Of a stretch of 64,000 nucleotides of DNA, positions 11,053-19,517 are shown piece by piece; position 1 is the first letter of the stretch; each line of letters opens with the position of its first letter. The notes beneath the pieces were generated by a model. The model was not told the DNA's origin and ran no database searches. It saw nothing but the letters and a program-made list of their open reading frames with translations. The position numbers and the translations under genes were made by a program. This stretch comes from Rhodococcus sp. SGAir0479 (GTDB lineage: Bacteria; Actinomycetota; Actinomycetes; Mycobacteriales; Mycobacteriaceae). Location of the stretch: assembly GCF_005484805.1 (NCBI RefSeq), contig NZ_CP039432.1:4774001-4838000 (forward strand), written 5' to 3'.

Positions 11053-11868
11053 ATGGCGACGGACAATTCTCTCTTCCCGGACGTCACCGAACGCTACGAA
11101 CGGGACCCGTCTGCGGAAGACGCTGCCGCGCAGGCCATCGAGGCCGATCCGCCGGCCGCGGCGCCCCGACCGGTCGCAGCCGCCGAACCGGCCGCGGCCG
11201 GTGCCGGCGCGCTGTTGCCGGACGATTTCGACCATGCCCCGGCCTGGCTGGCCGCCCCCGAGTCGGCGCCCGACTCCGGCAAGCAGGCACCGTCCGGCCC
11301 CCGCGAACGCAAGCCGCTCGTGCTCGCCACGGTCGGCGCCGCGCTGGTCGCGATCGCCGGGTGCGCGACGGCCGTCGTCCTCCGCGGCGGCACGATCGAG
11401 TCGACGGAGGGCACACCGAGGGCGGCTGCCGCGGTGGCGACCCCGTCGTCGTCCCCGTCGTCGGTCCTCGCCCCGCCGGCCCCACAGCCGGCGCCCGCGG
11501 AACCCACATGGTGCGCGGAGTCGACCGTCGCCGGTCGCAGCGTCGGCAGCGGGCCGGGCAGTACGTCCGACGGGCCCGGCGTCATCCGCGCGTTCGATCA
11601 CGCGTACTACGCGGCCCGGGACGGAGGCCGCGTCGCGTCCCTCATGGTTGCCCCCGGTCCGGTGCCCGAGATCCAGCGATGGATCGACGACGTCCCCGCG
11701 GGGAGCCGACACTGCGTCACGGTCACCGAGACCCCCGACCCGAACGTGTACGCGGTGGAGCTGGGTCTGCGGATGCCGGGGAGACCGGACGGGGTCATCC
11801 GTCAACGAGTCACGGTGACGCCGTCACCGACCGGGTTCAAGGTCGCCAAGGTGGAGGACTCGCAGTGA
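11053..11868 (+). CDS. Single-pass membrane protein with extracytoplasmic domain, unknown
   Basis: 271 residues: an acidic Ala/Pro-rich cytoplasmic N-terminus, one transmembrane helix at about residues 83-105 (PLVLATVGAALVAIAGCATA), a Ser/Pro linker and a C-terminal globular domain beginning WCAESTVAGRSVGSGPG with paired cysteines (WCA and HCVT). This resembles single-pass proteins found near conjugation or secretion genes in Rhodococcus, but no transfer genes are present here. GGAGG precedes the ATG. The stop overlaps the GTG of the next gene, so the two are coupled. Confidence 0.68.
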   Translation: MATDNSLFPDVTERYERDPSAEDAAAQAIEADPPAAAPRPVAAAEPAAAGAGALLPDDFDHAPAWLAAPESAPDSGKQAPSGPRERKPLVLATVGAALVAIAGCATAVVLRGGTIESTEGTPRAAAAVATPSSSPSSVLAPPAPQPAPAEPTWCAESTVAGRSVGSGPGSTSDGPGVIRAFDHAYYAARDGGRVASLMVAPGPVPEIQRWIDDVPAGSRHCVTVTETPDPNVYAVELGLRMPGRPDGVIRQRVTVTPSPTGFKVAKVEDSQ

Positions 11869-12638
11869 GCAACGTCGTCCCGCTGCGACGGCCGCCGCGG
11901 GTAGCGGAGCCCGCGCGGGTGTCGGCCGTCGTCGTGGCCGGCTCGGGCGGGGCCGCGACCACGACGACGGCGTACGGCCTGGCCACCGCGCTGCGGCTCG
12001 GCACCGGTCACGAGGTCTCGGCGATCGACGCGACCAGCGACGGCGGAAACCTGCTGGCTCGGACGGGCTTCGGGGCAGTCGATCCGGCGCGGACGATCCG
12101 GCAGTTCGAGACCCGCATGGCGTTGACGAGTGCCGGTGTCGTGGTGGTCGGCGGCGGTGACGGCCGAACCACGGACCCGGCGATCGTCGACGAACTCCTC
12201 GCCGCGCGGCACAGCGCCCGCATCCACGACGTCGGGACGGCGCTGCGCTCGCCGAGACTGTCTCCGCTGATCCGGTCCGGCGCGGCACTGGTGATGGTGG
12301 CCCCCGCTCGATCGGAGCCGCTCAGTCGGCTGCGCGAGGCTCTCACCTGGGTGATGTCGACGTACGGCCCGCAGGTGCTGGGGGAGTCGATCGTCGTCGT
12401 GTCGCACCAGATGCCCCAGGCGCCCGTGGATCTGCGCCCGATCCGAGACGCCCTCGGGCCCCGCGTCGCGGGCTTCGTCGAGGTGCCGTTCGACTCCGCC
12501 CTGGCCCAGCCCGGAGTCCTCGATCACCGCCGCATCTCCACGCCGACCCTCGACGCGTGGACGGACGCTCTCGACGTCGTCGGTGGCCTGCCGGCCCGGT
12601 CGGCACCCTCCCGTGAGGCCGGCAGCGAACTGGCCTGA
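11865..12638 (+). CDS. ParA/MinD-like protein with degenerate P-loop
   Basis: 257 residues resembling ParA/MinD deviant Walker ATPases: the first strand and loop VVVAGSGGAATTTTAYGLA is followed by a helix and a strand ending in IDATSDGGN, as in MinD. The signature KGGxGKTT loop is replaced by GSGGAATTTT, losing both lysines, so ATP hydrolysis is doubtful. A later segment VMVAPARSEPLSRLREAL fits the ParA fold. The GTG start overlaps the preceding stop. It may act as a scaffold for the membrane protein and secreted protein encoded upstream (inference). Confidence 0.66.
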   Translation: MSNVVPLRRPPRVAEPARVSAVVVAGSGGAATTTTAYGLATALRLGTGHEVSAIDATSDGGNLLARTGFGAVDPARTIRQFETRMALTSAGVVVVGGGDGRTTDPAIVDELLAARHSARIHDVGTALRSPRLSPLIRSGAALVMVAPARSEPLSRLREALTWVMSTYGPQVLGESIVVVSHQMPQAPVDLRPIRDALGPRVAGFVEVPFDSALAQPGVLDHRRISTPTLDAWTDALDVVGGLPARSAPSREAGSELA

Positions 12639-12725
12639 GCGCATCGCTCTCGGCGGGACACCGTGCGCGCGTAGACTTTGCGGGGTACGGGCACACCTGC
12701 ACAGGACGATTCGGCGCGGTGCCAC

Positions 12726-15041
12726 ATGGCGGTCAAGCAGGGAAACCTCCCCAGTGAACTGACCAGTTTCGTCGGTCGACGGTTCGAATCCGCCGAGGCG
12801 CGCCGCCTGCTGTCGGAGTCGCGGGTGCTGACGCTGACCGGGCTCGGCGGTGTGGGCAAGACCCGGCTGGCGCTGCACGTCGCCGACGAGGCTCGACGCG
12901 CATATCCCGGGGGCACGTGGTTCGTCGATCTCAGTGAGCTGCAGGAACCGGCACTCCTCGACCAGACGGTGCTCACCGCCCTGGGCATCCAGGACCGTTC
13001 GGTGCGCTCGCCTCGTACGGTCCTGATCGAGCATCTGGGGGACGACCGCGCGCTGCTGATCCTGGACAACTGCGAGCACCTCCTCGGTCCGGTCGCGGTA
13101 CTGGTGACCGAACTGCTTCGGAACTGCGCCGGTCTGACCGTGCTGGCGACCAGTCGCGCCCCGTTGGGCGTCCCCGGGGAGCGGGTGATGCGGGTCCCGC
13201 CGCTGGCGGTGTCGACCGAACCCTCGTCTGCCGCGCAGCCCGAGACCACGGACGGTGACGCGGTGGCGCTCTTCGAGCAGCGGGCGCGGGCCGCGATGCC
13301 CGACTTCCGGGTCACCGACGCGAACCGTGCGGTCGTCGGGGAGATCGTGCGCCGGCTCGAGGGGCTGCCGCTACCGATCGAGCTGGCGGCCGCGCGCCTG
13401 CGGGCGATGCCGGTCGATCAGATCCTGCGGCGGCTCAACGACCGCTTCGAGTTCCTGACCCGTGGCAGCCGCACCGCACCCAACCGGCAGCAGGCGCTCA
13501 AGTGGAGCATCGACTGGGGGTACGACCTGTGCACGCCGTCGGAACAATGGCTGTGGGCACGCCTGGCGATCTTCGCGGGCAGCTTCGATTTGGACGCGGT
13601 CGAGGGGATCCTGGGCGGTGAAGCGACGGACGAGGATCTGGTGGACCTCGTGACGTCGCTCGTGGACAAGTCCGTCCTCATCCGCGAGGCGGCCGGCGCC
13701 TCCGTCCGGTTCCGGATGCTCGAGACGCTTCGCGACTACGGACGCGGCCTGCTGCTGGACGAGGAGTGCGCGGCGCTGCAGCGTCGGCACCGGGACTGGT
13801 ACCGGCAACTCGTGCTGCGGGGTCGGGCGGACTGGATCAGCTCCCGGCAGGTGGACTGGGCCAATCGGTTCGACCTCGACCGAGCCGACGTGAGAGAGGC
13901 GATGGACTCGGCGTTGCGCGACGCCGATACGGCCGATCCCGCACTGCAGATGACCAGCGCGCTGCTCGACTTCTGGATCGCCCGCGGCCGTCTCAGCGAG
14001 GGTCGGTACTGGCTCGATCGGGCGCTGGCGCGGCACGACGGGTCGGTCGCGGATCGTCTCGACGCGGCGGTCGCCGACAGCCTGCTCGCGGCCCTGCAGC
14101 AGGACACGGGCGCCGGCTCGGCGCTGGCCGCGGAGGCGCGCGGACTGGCGGCGCAGCTGTGCGACGACACCGCCGGGGCCTTCGCGGACTTCGCCACCGG
14201 CATGGTCCTGATCGCCGAGGGTGAGCTCCGGGCCGGGATCGAGCATCTCGAGCGGACGACGGAACCGTTGCGCAGCAGACACGACTTCCACCGGCTCGTG
14301 CCGGCGATGTACTGGCTCGGGTGCGCGTTGTTCGCCGTCGGCGATCTCGACCGTGCCGCCGCGGTGTACCGGGAGCAGCTCGACCTCACCGAACCGCGGG
14401 GCGAGATCATGTGGCGCGCGATGGCGATGTCGGACTACGGCTCCGTGCTGTGGCGGCAGGGCAGCCGCGCGCGTGGGGAGGAGTTGCTCGAGGAGTCCTT
14501 GGCGCTGCTGCGGGAGCTCGGCAACAAGTTCGGGTGTGCCTGGTGTTTCGAAGAACTCGCGTGGGCCTCGGCGAGACGCAGTCCCGAACTCGCGGCGGAG
14601 TTGATGGGCGCCGCGGATGCACAGTTCACCGCCACGGGAAGCCCCATGGCCATCTTCGAGAACATGGTCGCGTACCACGACGAATGTGTCGACCAGTCGC
14701 GACGACAGTTGGGCCAGAAAGGGTTCCGAGCCGCGTTCGATCGCGGGCGGGCGCTGGGTGTCGAGGAGGCGATCGTGCGTGCGCTCGCGGAGCAGCCACC
14801 GGAGTCGGCGGAACCGGCCGCCGCGGAGGACGCGTTGACGCCCCGCGAACTACAGGTGGCCGAGTTGGTGGCGCGGGGCCTGACGAACAAGGCGATCGCC
14901 GAGAAGTTGGTGATCTCGCAGCGCACGGTCGAGGGCCACGTCGAGCACATTCGGGACAAGCTCGGCTTCGGTTCGCGCACCCAGATCGCCACCTGGCTGC
15001 TCCGGCGGGCCGAGGGCGGGGACGGAACCTCAGCCCCCTGA
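12726..15041 (+). CDS. Large LuxR-family regulator with NB-ARC ATPase and TPR-like middle
   Basis: 771 residues. The N-terminal segment GNLPSELTSFVGRR leads into a P-loop GLGGVGKT (39-46) and a Walker B-like strand ALLILDNCEHLL, the NB-ARC type found in actinobacterial regulators. A helical repeat region follows (about 380-690), and the C-terminus is a LuxR helix-turn-helix: LTPRELQVAELVARGLTNKA followed by VISQRTVEGHVEHI. Such proteins behave as ATP-dependent transcriptional activators. The ATG at 12726 opens the conserved domain immediately. Ligand and targets are unknown. The stop codon lies inside a short tandem repeat. Confidence 0.85.
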   Translation: MAVKQGNLPSELTSFVGRRFESAEARRLLSESRVLTLTGLGGVGKTRLALHVADEARRAYPGGTWFVDLSELQEPALLDQTVLTALGIQDRSVRSPRTVLIEHLGDDRALLILDNCEHLLGPVAVLVTELLRNCAGLTVLATSRAPLGVPGERVMRVPPLAVSTEPSSAAQPETTDGDAVALFEQRARAAMPDFRVTDANRAVVGEIVRRLEGLPLPIELAAARLRAMPVDQILRRLNDRFEFLTRGSRTAPNRQQALKWSIDWGYDLCTPSEQWLWARLAIFAGSFDLDAVEGILGGEATDEDLVDLVTSLVDKSVLIREAAGASVRFRMLETLRDYGRGLLLDEECAALQRRHRDWYRQLVLRGRADWISSRQVDWANRFDLDRADVREAMDSALRDADTADPALQMTSALLDFWIARGRLSEGRYWLDRALARHDGSVADRLDAAVADSLLAALQQDTGAGSALAAEARGLAAQLCDDTAGAFADFATGMVLIAEGELRAGIEHLERTTEPLRSRHDFHRLVPAMYWLGCALFAVGDLDRAAAVYREQLDLTEPRGEIMWRAMAMSDYGSVLWRQGSRARGEELLEESLALLRELGNKFGCAWCFEELAWASARRSPELAAELMGAADAQFTATGSPMAIFENMVAYHDECVDQSRRQLGQKGFRAAFDRGRALGVEEAIVRALAEQPPESAEPAAAEDALTPRELQVAELVARGLTNKAIAEKLVISQRTVEGHVEHIRDKLGFGSRTQIATWLLRRAEGGDGTSAP

Positions 15042-15078
15042 CGAGCCACCGCCCCCTGACGAGCCACCGCCCCCTGAT
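15033..15078. repeat. 18-bp tandem repeat overlapping a stop codon
   Basis: The unit GCCCCCTGACGAGCCACC occurs twice in full (15033-15050, 15051-15068) and a third time in part (to 15078). The TGA of the large LuxR gene (15039-15041) lies in the first copy. Expansion by replication slippage is likely. Confidence 0.85.
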
Positions 15079-15086
15079 AGAACGAA

Positions 15087-15123
15087 GGAACCCTGCCGGC
15101 GCGGGTGGCGCGGGCAGGGTTCC
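15087..15123. terminator. Hairpin between convergent LuxR and ipdC genes
   Basis: GGAACCCTGCC (15087-15097) pairs with GGCAGGGTTCC (15113-15123) around a GC-rich 15-nt loop. Its position 21 bp from the ipdC stop supports a bidirectional terminator. Confidence 0.8.
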
Positions 15124-15144
15124 TCGAGCGGAGAGATCGGCCGG

Positions 15145-16209
15145 TCAGGCCCGAAGGTCTCCGAGTGCATCGATCCGCTTCACGGCGTCGGCCATGATCC
15201 GGTCGATCAGTTCCTGGCAGCTGGGCAAGTCGTCGATCATGCCGACCACCTGACCGGACGCGAGCACGCCGGCCTCCGTGTTGCCCTCGACCAGACCGGC
15301 CTTGAGCAGCATGGGGGTGTTGGCGGCCATGATGATCTGCTGCCACGTGCGGTCGCCGGACTTCTTCATGGCGAGGCCGTCCTTGGCGAGGGTGGACCAC
15401 TTCATGCCCGTCATCGCCTTGAACTTCATGGCGTTCTTGGTCGCTGCCACGAGGCCCTTTGCGTAGCTGGACTTCTCGAGCGCGTTCACGAGGTCGGTGT
15501 TGAGCACGCGGTGCGGCATGCCGTCGACCTTCACCGACACCGTGGTGTCGGTGAGGCTGCGCTTGAGGTACTCCTGCTTGACCGAGTCCGGCACGGCCGA
15601 ATCGCTCGTGAGCAGGAACCGGGTGCCCATCGCGACACCGGCCGCGCCGTACGACAGCGCCGCGGCCAGGCCGCGACCGTCGAAGAAGCCGCCACCGGCG
15701 ACGACCGGGATGTCGACCGCGTCGAGCACGGACGGCAGCAGCAGCGTGGTTGCGACACCGCCGGTGTGACCACCGCCCTCACCGCCCTGCACGATCACCG
15801 CGTCGGCGCCCCACGAGGCCACCTTCACGGCGTGCTTGGCCGCACCGATCGACGGGATGACGACGATGCCGTTGTCCTTGAGCTTGGCGATCAGGTCCTT
15901 CTTGGGCGCCAACGCGAACGAGGCAACCTTGACGCCCTCACGGATGAGCAGGTCGCAGCGCTTGGCGGCGTCCGACGCGTCGGCGCGCATGTTGACGCCG
16001 AACGGCTTGTCCGTCAGCTGCTTGGTCTTGAGGACCGCAGCCTCGAGCTCCTCGTACGTCATCGTCGCCGAGGCGAGGATGCCGAGGCCGCCCGCGTTGG
16101 CGGTGGCCGCGGTCAGGCGCGGACCGGACACCCAGCCCATGCCCGTCTGCACGATCGGGTGCTCGACGCCCACCAGTTCGGTGAACGGCGTCTTCAGCAC
16201 CTGGCTCAC
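15145..16209 (-). CDS. ipdC: IpdC, flavin-dependent reductase of the nitronate monooxygenase family
   Basis: 354 residues of the NMO/2-nitropropane dioxygenase TIM-barrel family, with VQTGMGWVSG at the start, the phosphate-binding QGGEGGGHTG and VVAGGGFFDGRGLAAALSYGA. It is the orthologue by sequence and position of M. tuberculosis Rv3553/IpdC, assigned to the flavin-dependent redox step that prepares the HIP-derived CoA ester for ring-D opening. The ATG overlaps the ipdB stop (ATGA), and it is the last gene of the echA20-ipdA-ipdB-ipdC operon under KstR2. Confidence 0.9.
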   Translation of the reverse strand: MSQVLKTPFTELVGVEHPIVQTGMGWVSGPRLTAATANAGGLGILASATMTYEELEAAVLKTKQLTDKPFGVNMRADASDAAKRCDLLIREGVKVASFALAPKKDLIAKLKDNGIVVIPSIGAAKHAVKVASWGADAVIVQGGEGGGHTGGVATTLLLPSVLDAVDIPVVAGGGFFDGRGLAAALSYGAAGVAMGTRFLLTSDSAVPDSVKQEYLKRSLTDTTVSVKVDGMPHRVLNTDLVNALEKSSYAKGLVAATKNAMKFKAMTGMKWSTLAKDGLAMKKSGDRTWQQIIMAANTPMLLKAGLVEGNTEAGVLASGQVVGMIDDLPSCQELIDRIMADAVKRIDALGDLRA

Positions 16210-16979
16210 AGCGAAACCTCGCGGTCGCGCAGGCTCTTCGGATCCAGGACCTCGCGGATGATGCGCAGTTCCTCGGCGGTGGGCTCACGGGTGACGCCCA
16301 CCGAATCCAGGCCCTCGACCTCGAACGAGGTGTTGGACGCGACGTCGTCCGCCGTGACACCGGGGTGCAGCGACAGCGCGCGGAACGCGTGGTTCTCGCC
16401 ACCGAAGTCGAAGACACCGAGGTTGGTGACGACGCGGTGCAGGTGCAGGAAGCGGAACGCCGGGTCGCCCTCGTCGAAGCGGTCGTAGCCGACACCCGAG
16501 ACGACGTCGACCTTGTCGACGAAGACGCGCGCGGAGTGCTTGCCCACCCAGTAGCTGGTGGCGTGGTTGATCGTGTTGCCCGGGGCGCCGCGAACACCGA
16601 ACATCTGGCGGGTCGGCTGCTGCAGCGGGCCGAAGGCCGACAGGTTCTGGTTGCCGTAGCGATCGATCTGGTTGGCGCCCATGACGACGTGGCGGCGGCC
16701 GCCGGCGACGACGTCGAACACCTTGCGGAACGGCATCCAGCCCTCGATGGCGCCCTTCTTGCCGACCGCGGGGGTGTCCGCGAAGATCAGCGCCTCACCG
16801 TCGGTGATGAGCAGATCGGGCTCGGAGGTCAGGCGGGCCAGGCGGGCGCCGATGAGCGGCAGCGTCGCCATCGGGCTGGCCATGATCTCGCCCGCGCCGG
16901 CGAAGATCTCGGCGCATGCGATCGCGCAGTATTCCGCACGAGTCACAGTGCGAGTGTCGGGGTTTTCCGTGGAGGTCAT
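16206..16979 (-). CDS. ipdB: IpdB, beta subunit of COCHEA-CoA hydrolase (ring C opening)
   Basis: 257 residues of the class I CoA-transferase fold. IpdA and IpdB form a heterotetramer that does not transfer CoA but hydrolytically opens the last steroid ring (COCHEA-CoA hydrolase). Conserved segments are CAEIFAGAGEIMASPMA, LLITDGEALIFADTP and RRHVVMGANQIDRYGNQNLS. The ATG at 16977-16979 overlaps the ipdA stop (ATGA); a longer frame to 17066 would overlap ipdA heavily and was rejected. Confidence 0.92.
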   Translation of the reverse strand: MTSTENPDTRTVTRAEYCAIACAEIFAGAGEIMASPMATLPLIGARLARLTSEPDLLITDGEALIFADTPAVGKKGAIEGWMPFRKVFDVVAGGRRHVVMGANQIDRYGNQNLSAFGPLQQPTRQMFGVRGAPGNTINHATSYWVGKHSARVFVDKVDVVSGVGYDRFDEGDPAFRFLHLHRVVTNLGVFDFGGENHAFRALSLHPGVTADDVASNTSFEVEGLDSVGVTREPTAEELRIIREVLDPKSLRDREVSL

Positions 16980-17869
16980 GCCTGCTGCTCCTCTGCGAAC
17001 TTCTTGACGGCGGCCTGGTAGTCGTCCTCGGATCCGGACAGGAACCGGTCGACGAACGCCTGCCACGACTCGGGGGTCTTGGCGGCCTCGGCGTAGTGGC
17101 GCTGGAACTTCTCGTCGCGGCCGTAGCTCTCGCCGGCGAGGGTGAAGTGCGCGCCGCCCGGTGCCTCGACGACACCGTCGACCATCATGCGGTTGAGGAT
17201 CAGCTGCTGAAGCGGAACCTCCTTGACGAGCTGCTCGGTCTCGACGACCTTCTCGACGGAGACGTAGCGCTTCTCGGCGGCCATGCAGTACAGGTCGTCG
17301 AAGTACGGGTCGACACCCTGGTAGCCGGCATTGCCGTGCGCGTCACCGATGTTCAGGTGCACGAACGAAGCGTCCAGGTTCAGAGCCGGCATCGCGATGA
17401 GCGTCTCGGCCTTGCCGGACGCGTCGGTGTACGGCGAGGTGACGGTCTTCAGTTCGTCGCCCCAGAAGGTGCGGACGTCCGAGCCCAGGCCCGCACGGAT
17501 CGGCAGGAACGGCAGGCGCGCGGCGGCGGCCTCGAGGCCGCACTTGACCATGCCCTCGTCCATCTCGCGAACCTCGATCTCGCCGCCCGTGCGCGCCTTG
17601 GCGAACCACGGATCGTAGAACGGGGCCGAGTCCAGGGACACGAAGCCGTAGTAGGCCTTCCTGACCTTGCCGGCCGAGCAAAGCAGGCCCAGATCCGGTC
17701 CGCCGTAGGTGACGACGGTCAAGTCCTTGATGTCCGAACGCAGGATCGCGCGGACGAAAGCCATCGGCTTACGACGCGAACCCCAACCGCCCAGGCCGAT
17801 GGTCATACCACTGCGCAGTTCGCCGACGACCTCGTCGAGCGACATCCTCTTGTCACGCATGTTGTTCAC
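16976..17869 (-). CDS. ipdA: IpdA, alpha subunit of COCHEA-CoA hydrolase
   Basis: 297 residues, close to the 292 of M. tuberculosis IpdA, with IGLGGWGSRRKPMAFVRAIL, VTYGGPDLGLLCSAGK and FVHLNIGDAHGNAGYQGVD. The start may be MNNMRDKR or the internal MRDKR four codons later. It sits 3 bp after echA20 and overlaps ipdB, in keeping with stoichiometric subunit synthesis. Loss of IpdAB causes accumulation of CoA intermediates in other actinobacteria (established for the family). Confidence 0.93.
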   Translation of the reverse strand: MNNMRDKRMSLDEVVGELRSGMTIGLGGWGSRRKPMAFVRAILRSDIKDLTVVTYGGPDLGLLCSAGKVRKAYYGFVSLDSAPFYDPWFAKARTGGEIEVREMDEGMVKCGLEAAAARLPFLPIRAGLGSDVRTFWGDELKTVTSPYTDASGKAETLIAMPALNLDASFVHLNIGDAHGNAGYQGVDPYFDDLYCMAAEKRYVSVEKVVETEQLVKEVPLQQLILNRMMVDGVVEAPGGAHFTLAGESYGRDEKFQRHYAEAAKTPESWQAFVDRFLSGSEDDYQAAVKKFAEEQQA

Positions 17870-17872
17870 TCC

Positions 17873-18634
17873 CTACTTGTTCGCACGCGGCTTGCCGGTG
17901 GCGACGAACTCGTCGCGGTGCTCGTCGGCGACGCCGGCGAGGTTGAGCTCGAACGTGAAGCCCTGCTCGATCCGGTAGCTCGTGTGCACGTCCATCACGT
18001 CGATGCGGTTGATGGCTTCCTTGGCGCGGCGGATGACGCGGGTGTCCTTGGCGGCGATCTCGCCGGCGACCTTGCGGGCGCACTCGTCGAGCTCGGCGCG
18101 CGGCACCACGTCGTACACGGAGCCGAAGTGCTTCAGCGTCTGGGCATCGACGTTCTTGGCCGTGTAGTACAGCGTGCGCATCATGTGCTGCGGGACCAGG
18201 CGGGCGAGGTGCGTGGCCGCCCCGAGAGCGCCGCGGTCGACCTCGGGCAGACCGAACACGGCGTCGTCGGACGCGACGATGACGTCCGCGTTGCCGACCA
18301 GGCCGATGCCGCCGCCGACGCAGAAGCCGTTGACGGCGACCACGACGGGAACCTCGCAGTCGTAGACCGCGGAGAAGGCCGCAGCGCAGCCGCGGTTGGC
18401 GTCGATCAGCGCACCGTGGCCCTCGGTGGCCTGCATTTCCTTGATATCGACGCCGGCGTTGAAGCCGCGTCCCTCGGCGCGCAGGATCACCACGTGGGTG
18501 CTGGGATCCTTGCCCGCTTCGAGGATGGCGTCGGCCAACTCGAACCAGCCCTTGGAGGGGATGGCGTTCACGGGCGGGTAGTCGACGGTCACCGTGGTGA
18601 TTCCGGCACCGTCCGAAGTCGAGGTGATGCCCAT
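17873..18634 (-). CDS. echA20: EchA20, ring-D-opening hydrolase of the crotonase fold
   Basis: 253 residues with the crotonase fold: VVILRAEGRGFNAGVDIKEM forms the first oxyanion region and FCVGGGIGLVGNADVIVA the second. EchA20 is a hydrolase, not a hydratase, that opens ring D of HIEC-CoA. It is the first gene of the operon running to ipdC. A KstR2-type operator lies 28 bp upstream in the gap shared with the divergent SDR gene. Confidence 0.92.
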   Translation of the reverse strand: MGITSTSDGAGITTVTVDYPPVNAIPSKGWFELADAILEAGKDPSTHVVILRAEGRGFNAGVDIKEMQATEGHGALIDANRGCAAAFSAVYDCEVPVVVAVNGFCVGGGIGLVGNADVIVASDDAVFGLPEVDRGALGAATHLARLVPQHMMRTLYYTAKNVDAQTLKHFGSVYDVVPRAELDECARKVAGEIAAKDTRVIRRAKEAINRIDVMDVHTSYRIEQGFTFELNLAGVADEHRDEFVATGKPRANK

Positions 18635-18661
18635 GGCATGTTCCTTACGTCTGTTGACCGA

Positions 18662-18679
18662 ACCAAGCGATTGCTTGGT
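18662..18679. promoter_or_regulatory. KstR2-type operator between echA20 and SDR genes
   Basis: ACCAAGCGATTGCTTGGT is an 18-bp inverted repeat with the correct CAAG and CTTG half sites but 6 nt between arms rather than the 2-nt spacing of the consensus. The 14-mer ending at 18679 matches the consensus partly. Position between two regulon operons supports function. Confidence 0.75.
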
Positions 18680-18731
18680 AAGTTATCACAGACAGGCGCG
18701 AATGACGCGTGCCGCTGCAGGGAGGAATAAG

Positions 18732-19517
18732 GTGGATCTCGGTCTCGAAGGCAAGGTCGTGCTGGTGACCGGTGGAGTGCGCGGAATCGGCGCCGGAATC
18801 AGCCGGTCGTTCCTGCGTGCGGGGGCGACGGTGGTGACGTGCGCGCGGCGTCCGAGGGAGGACACCGCCGAGCCCATCGAGGTCGACGGCCGTGGTGTCG
18901 ACTTCATCGCGTGCGATGTCCGCGACCCCGAACAGGTGCAGTCGATGATCGACCGGATCGTCGAGAAGTACGGGCGCCTGGATTCCGTCGTCAACAACGC
19001 CGGCGGTGCCCCGTTCGCGATGGCGGCCGACGCCGGCCCCAAGTTCCACTCCAAGATCGTCGAGCTGAACCTGCTCGCACCGCTGCTGATCTCGCAGATC
19101 GCCAATGCGGTCATGCAGAAGCAGGAGGACGGCGGATCGATCGTGATGATCTCCTCCGTCAGCGGGAGCCGACCCTCGCCGGGCACCGCGGCCTACGGCG
19201 CGGCCAAGGCCGGCATCGACTCCCTCGCGGCGAGCCTGTCCGTCGAGTGGGCCCCCAAGGTGCGGGTCAACTCGATCGTCGTCGGCCTGGTCCGGACCGA
19301 GCTGAGTCACCTGCACTACGGCGACGAAGCCGGTATCGAGGCCGTCGGCGCCACCGTCCCGCTGGGTCGGATGGCGCGTCCCGAGGACATCGGCAACTGT
19401 GCGACATTCCTGGCATCACCGTTGGCGGCCTACGTCAGCGGTTCGACCCTTACCGTCCACGGCGGCGGCGAGCGCCCGGCCTTCCTGGCCGCGGCTACTA
19501 CAGAGGAGAAGAAGTGA
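18732..19517 (+). CDS. Short-chain dehydrogenase, Rv3549c-like, KstR2 regulon
   Basis: A 261-residue classical SDR: VLVTGGVRGIGAGIS cofactor loop, VNNAGGAP, catalytic Ser in MISSVSGSR and YGAAKAGIDSLAA (YxxxK). A GTG start is preceded by GGAGGAATAA. The orthologous position in M. tuberculosis is Rv3549c, a KstR2-regulated SDR without a firmly assigned reaction; oxidation of a hydroxyacyl-CoA intermediate of C/D-ring catabolism is the natural guess. Its stop overlaps the GTG of the next SDR gene. Confidence 0.85.
   Translation: MDLGLEGKVVLVTGGVRGIGAGISRSFLRAGATVVTCARRPREDTAEPIEVDGRGVDFIACDVRDPEQVQSMIDRIVEKYGRLDSVVNNAGGAPFAMAADAGPKFHSKIVELNLLAPLLISQIANAVMQKQEDGGSIVMISSVSGSRPSPGTAAYGAAKAGIDSLAASLSVEWAPKVRVNSIVVGLVRTELSHLHYGDEAGIEAVGATVPLGRMARPEDIGNCATFLASPLAAYVSGSTLTVHGGGERPAFLAAATTEEKK

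Noticed and set aside
15145-16209. Nitroalkane-detoxifying role for the NMO-family protein
   Set aside because: Position in the echA20-ipdA-ipdB operon and overlap with ipdB identify it as IpdC rather than a nitronate monooxygenase.
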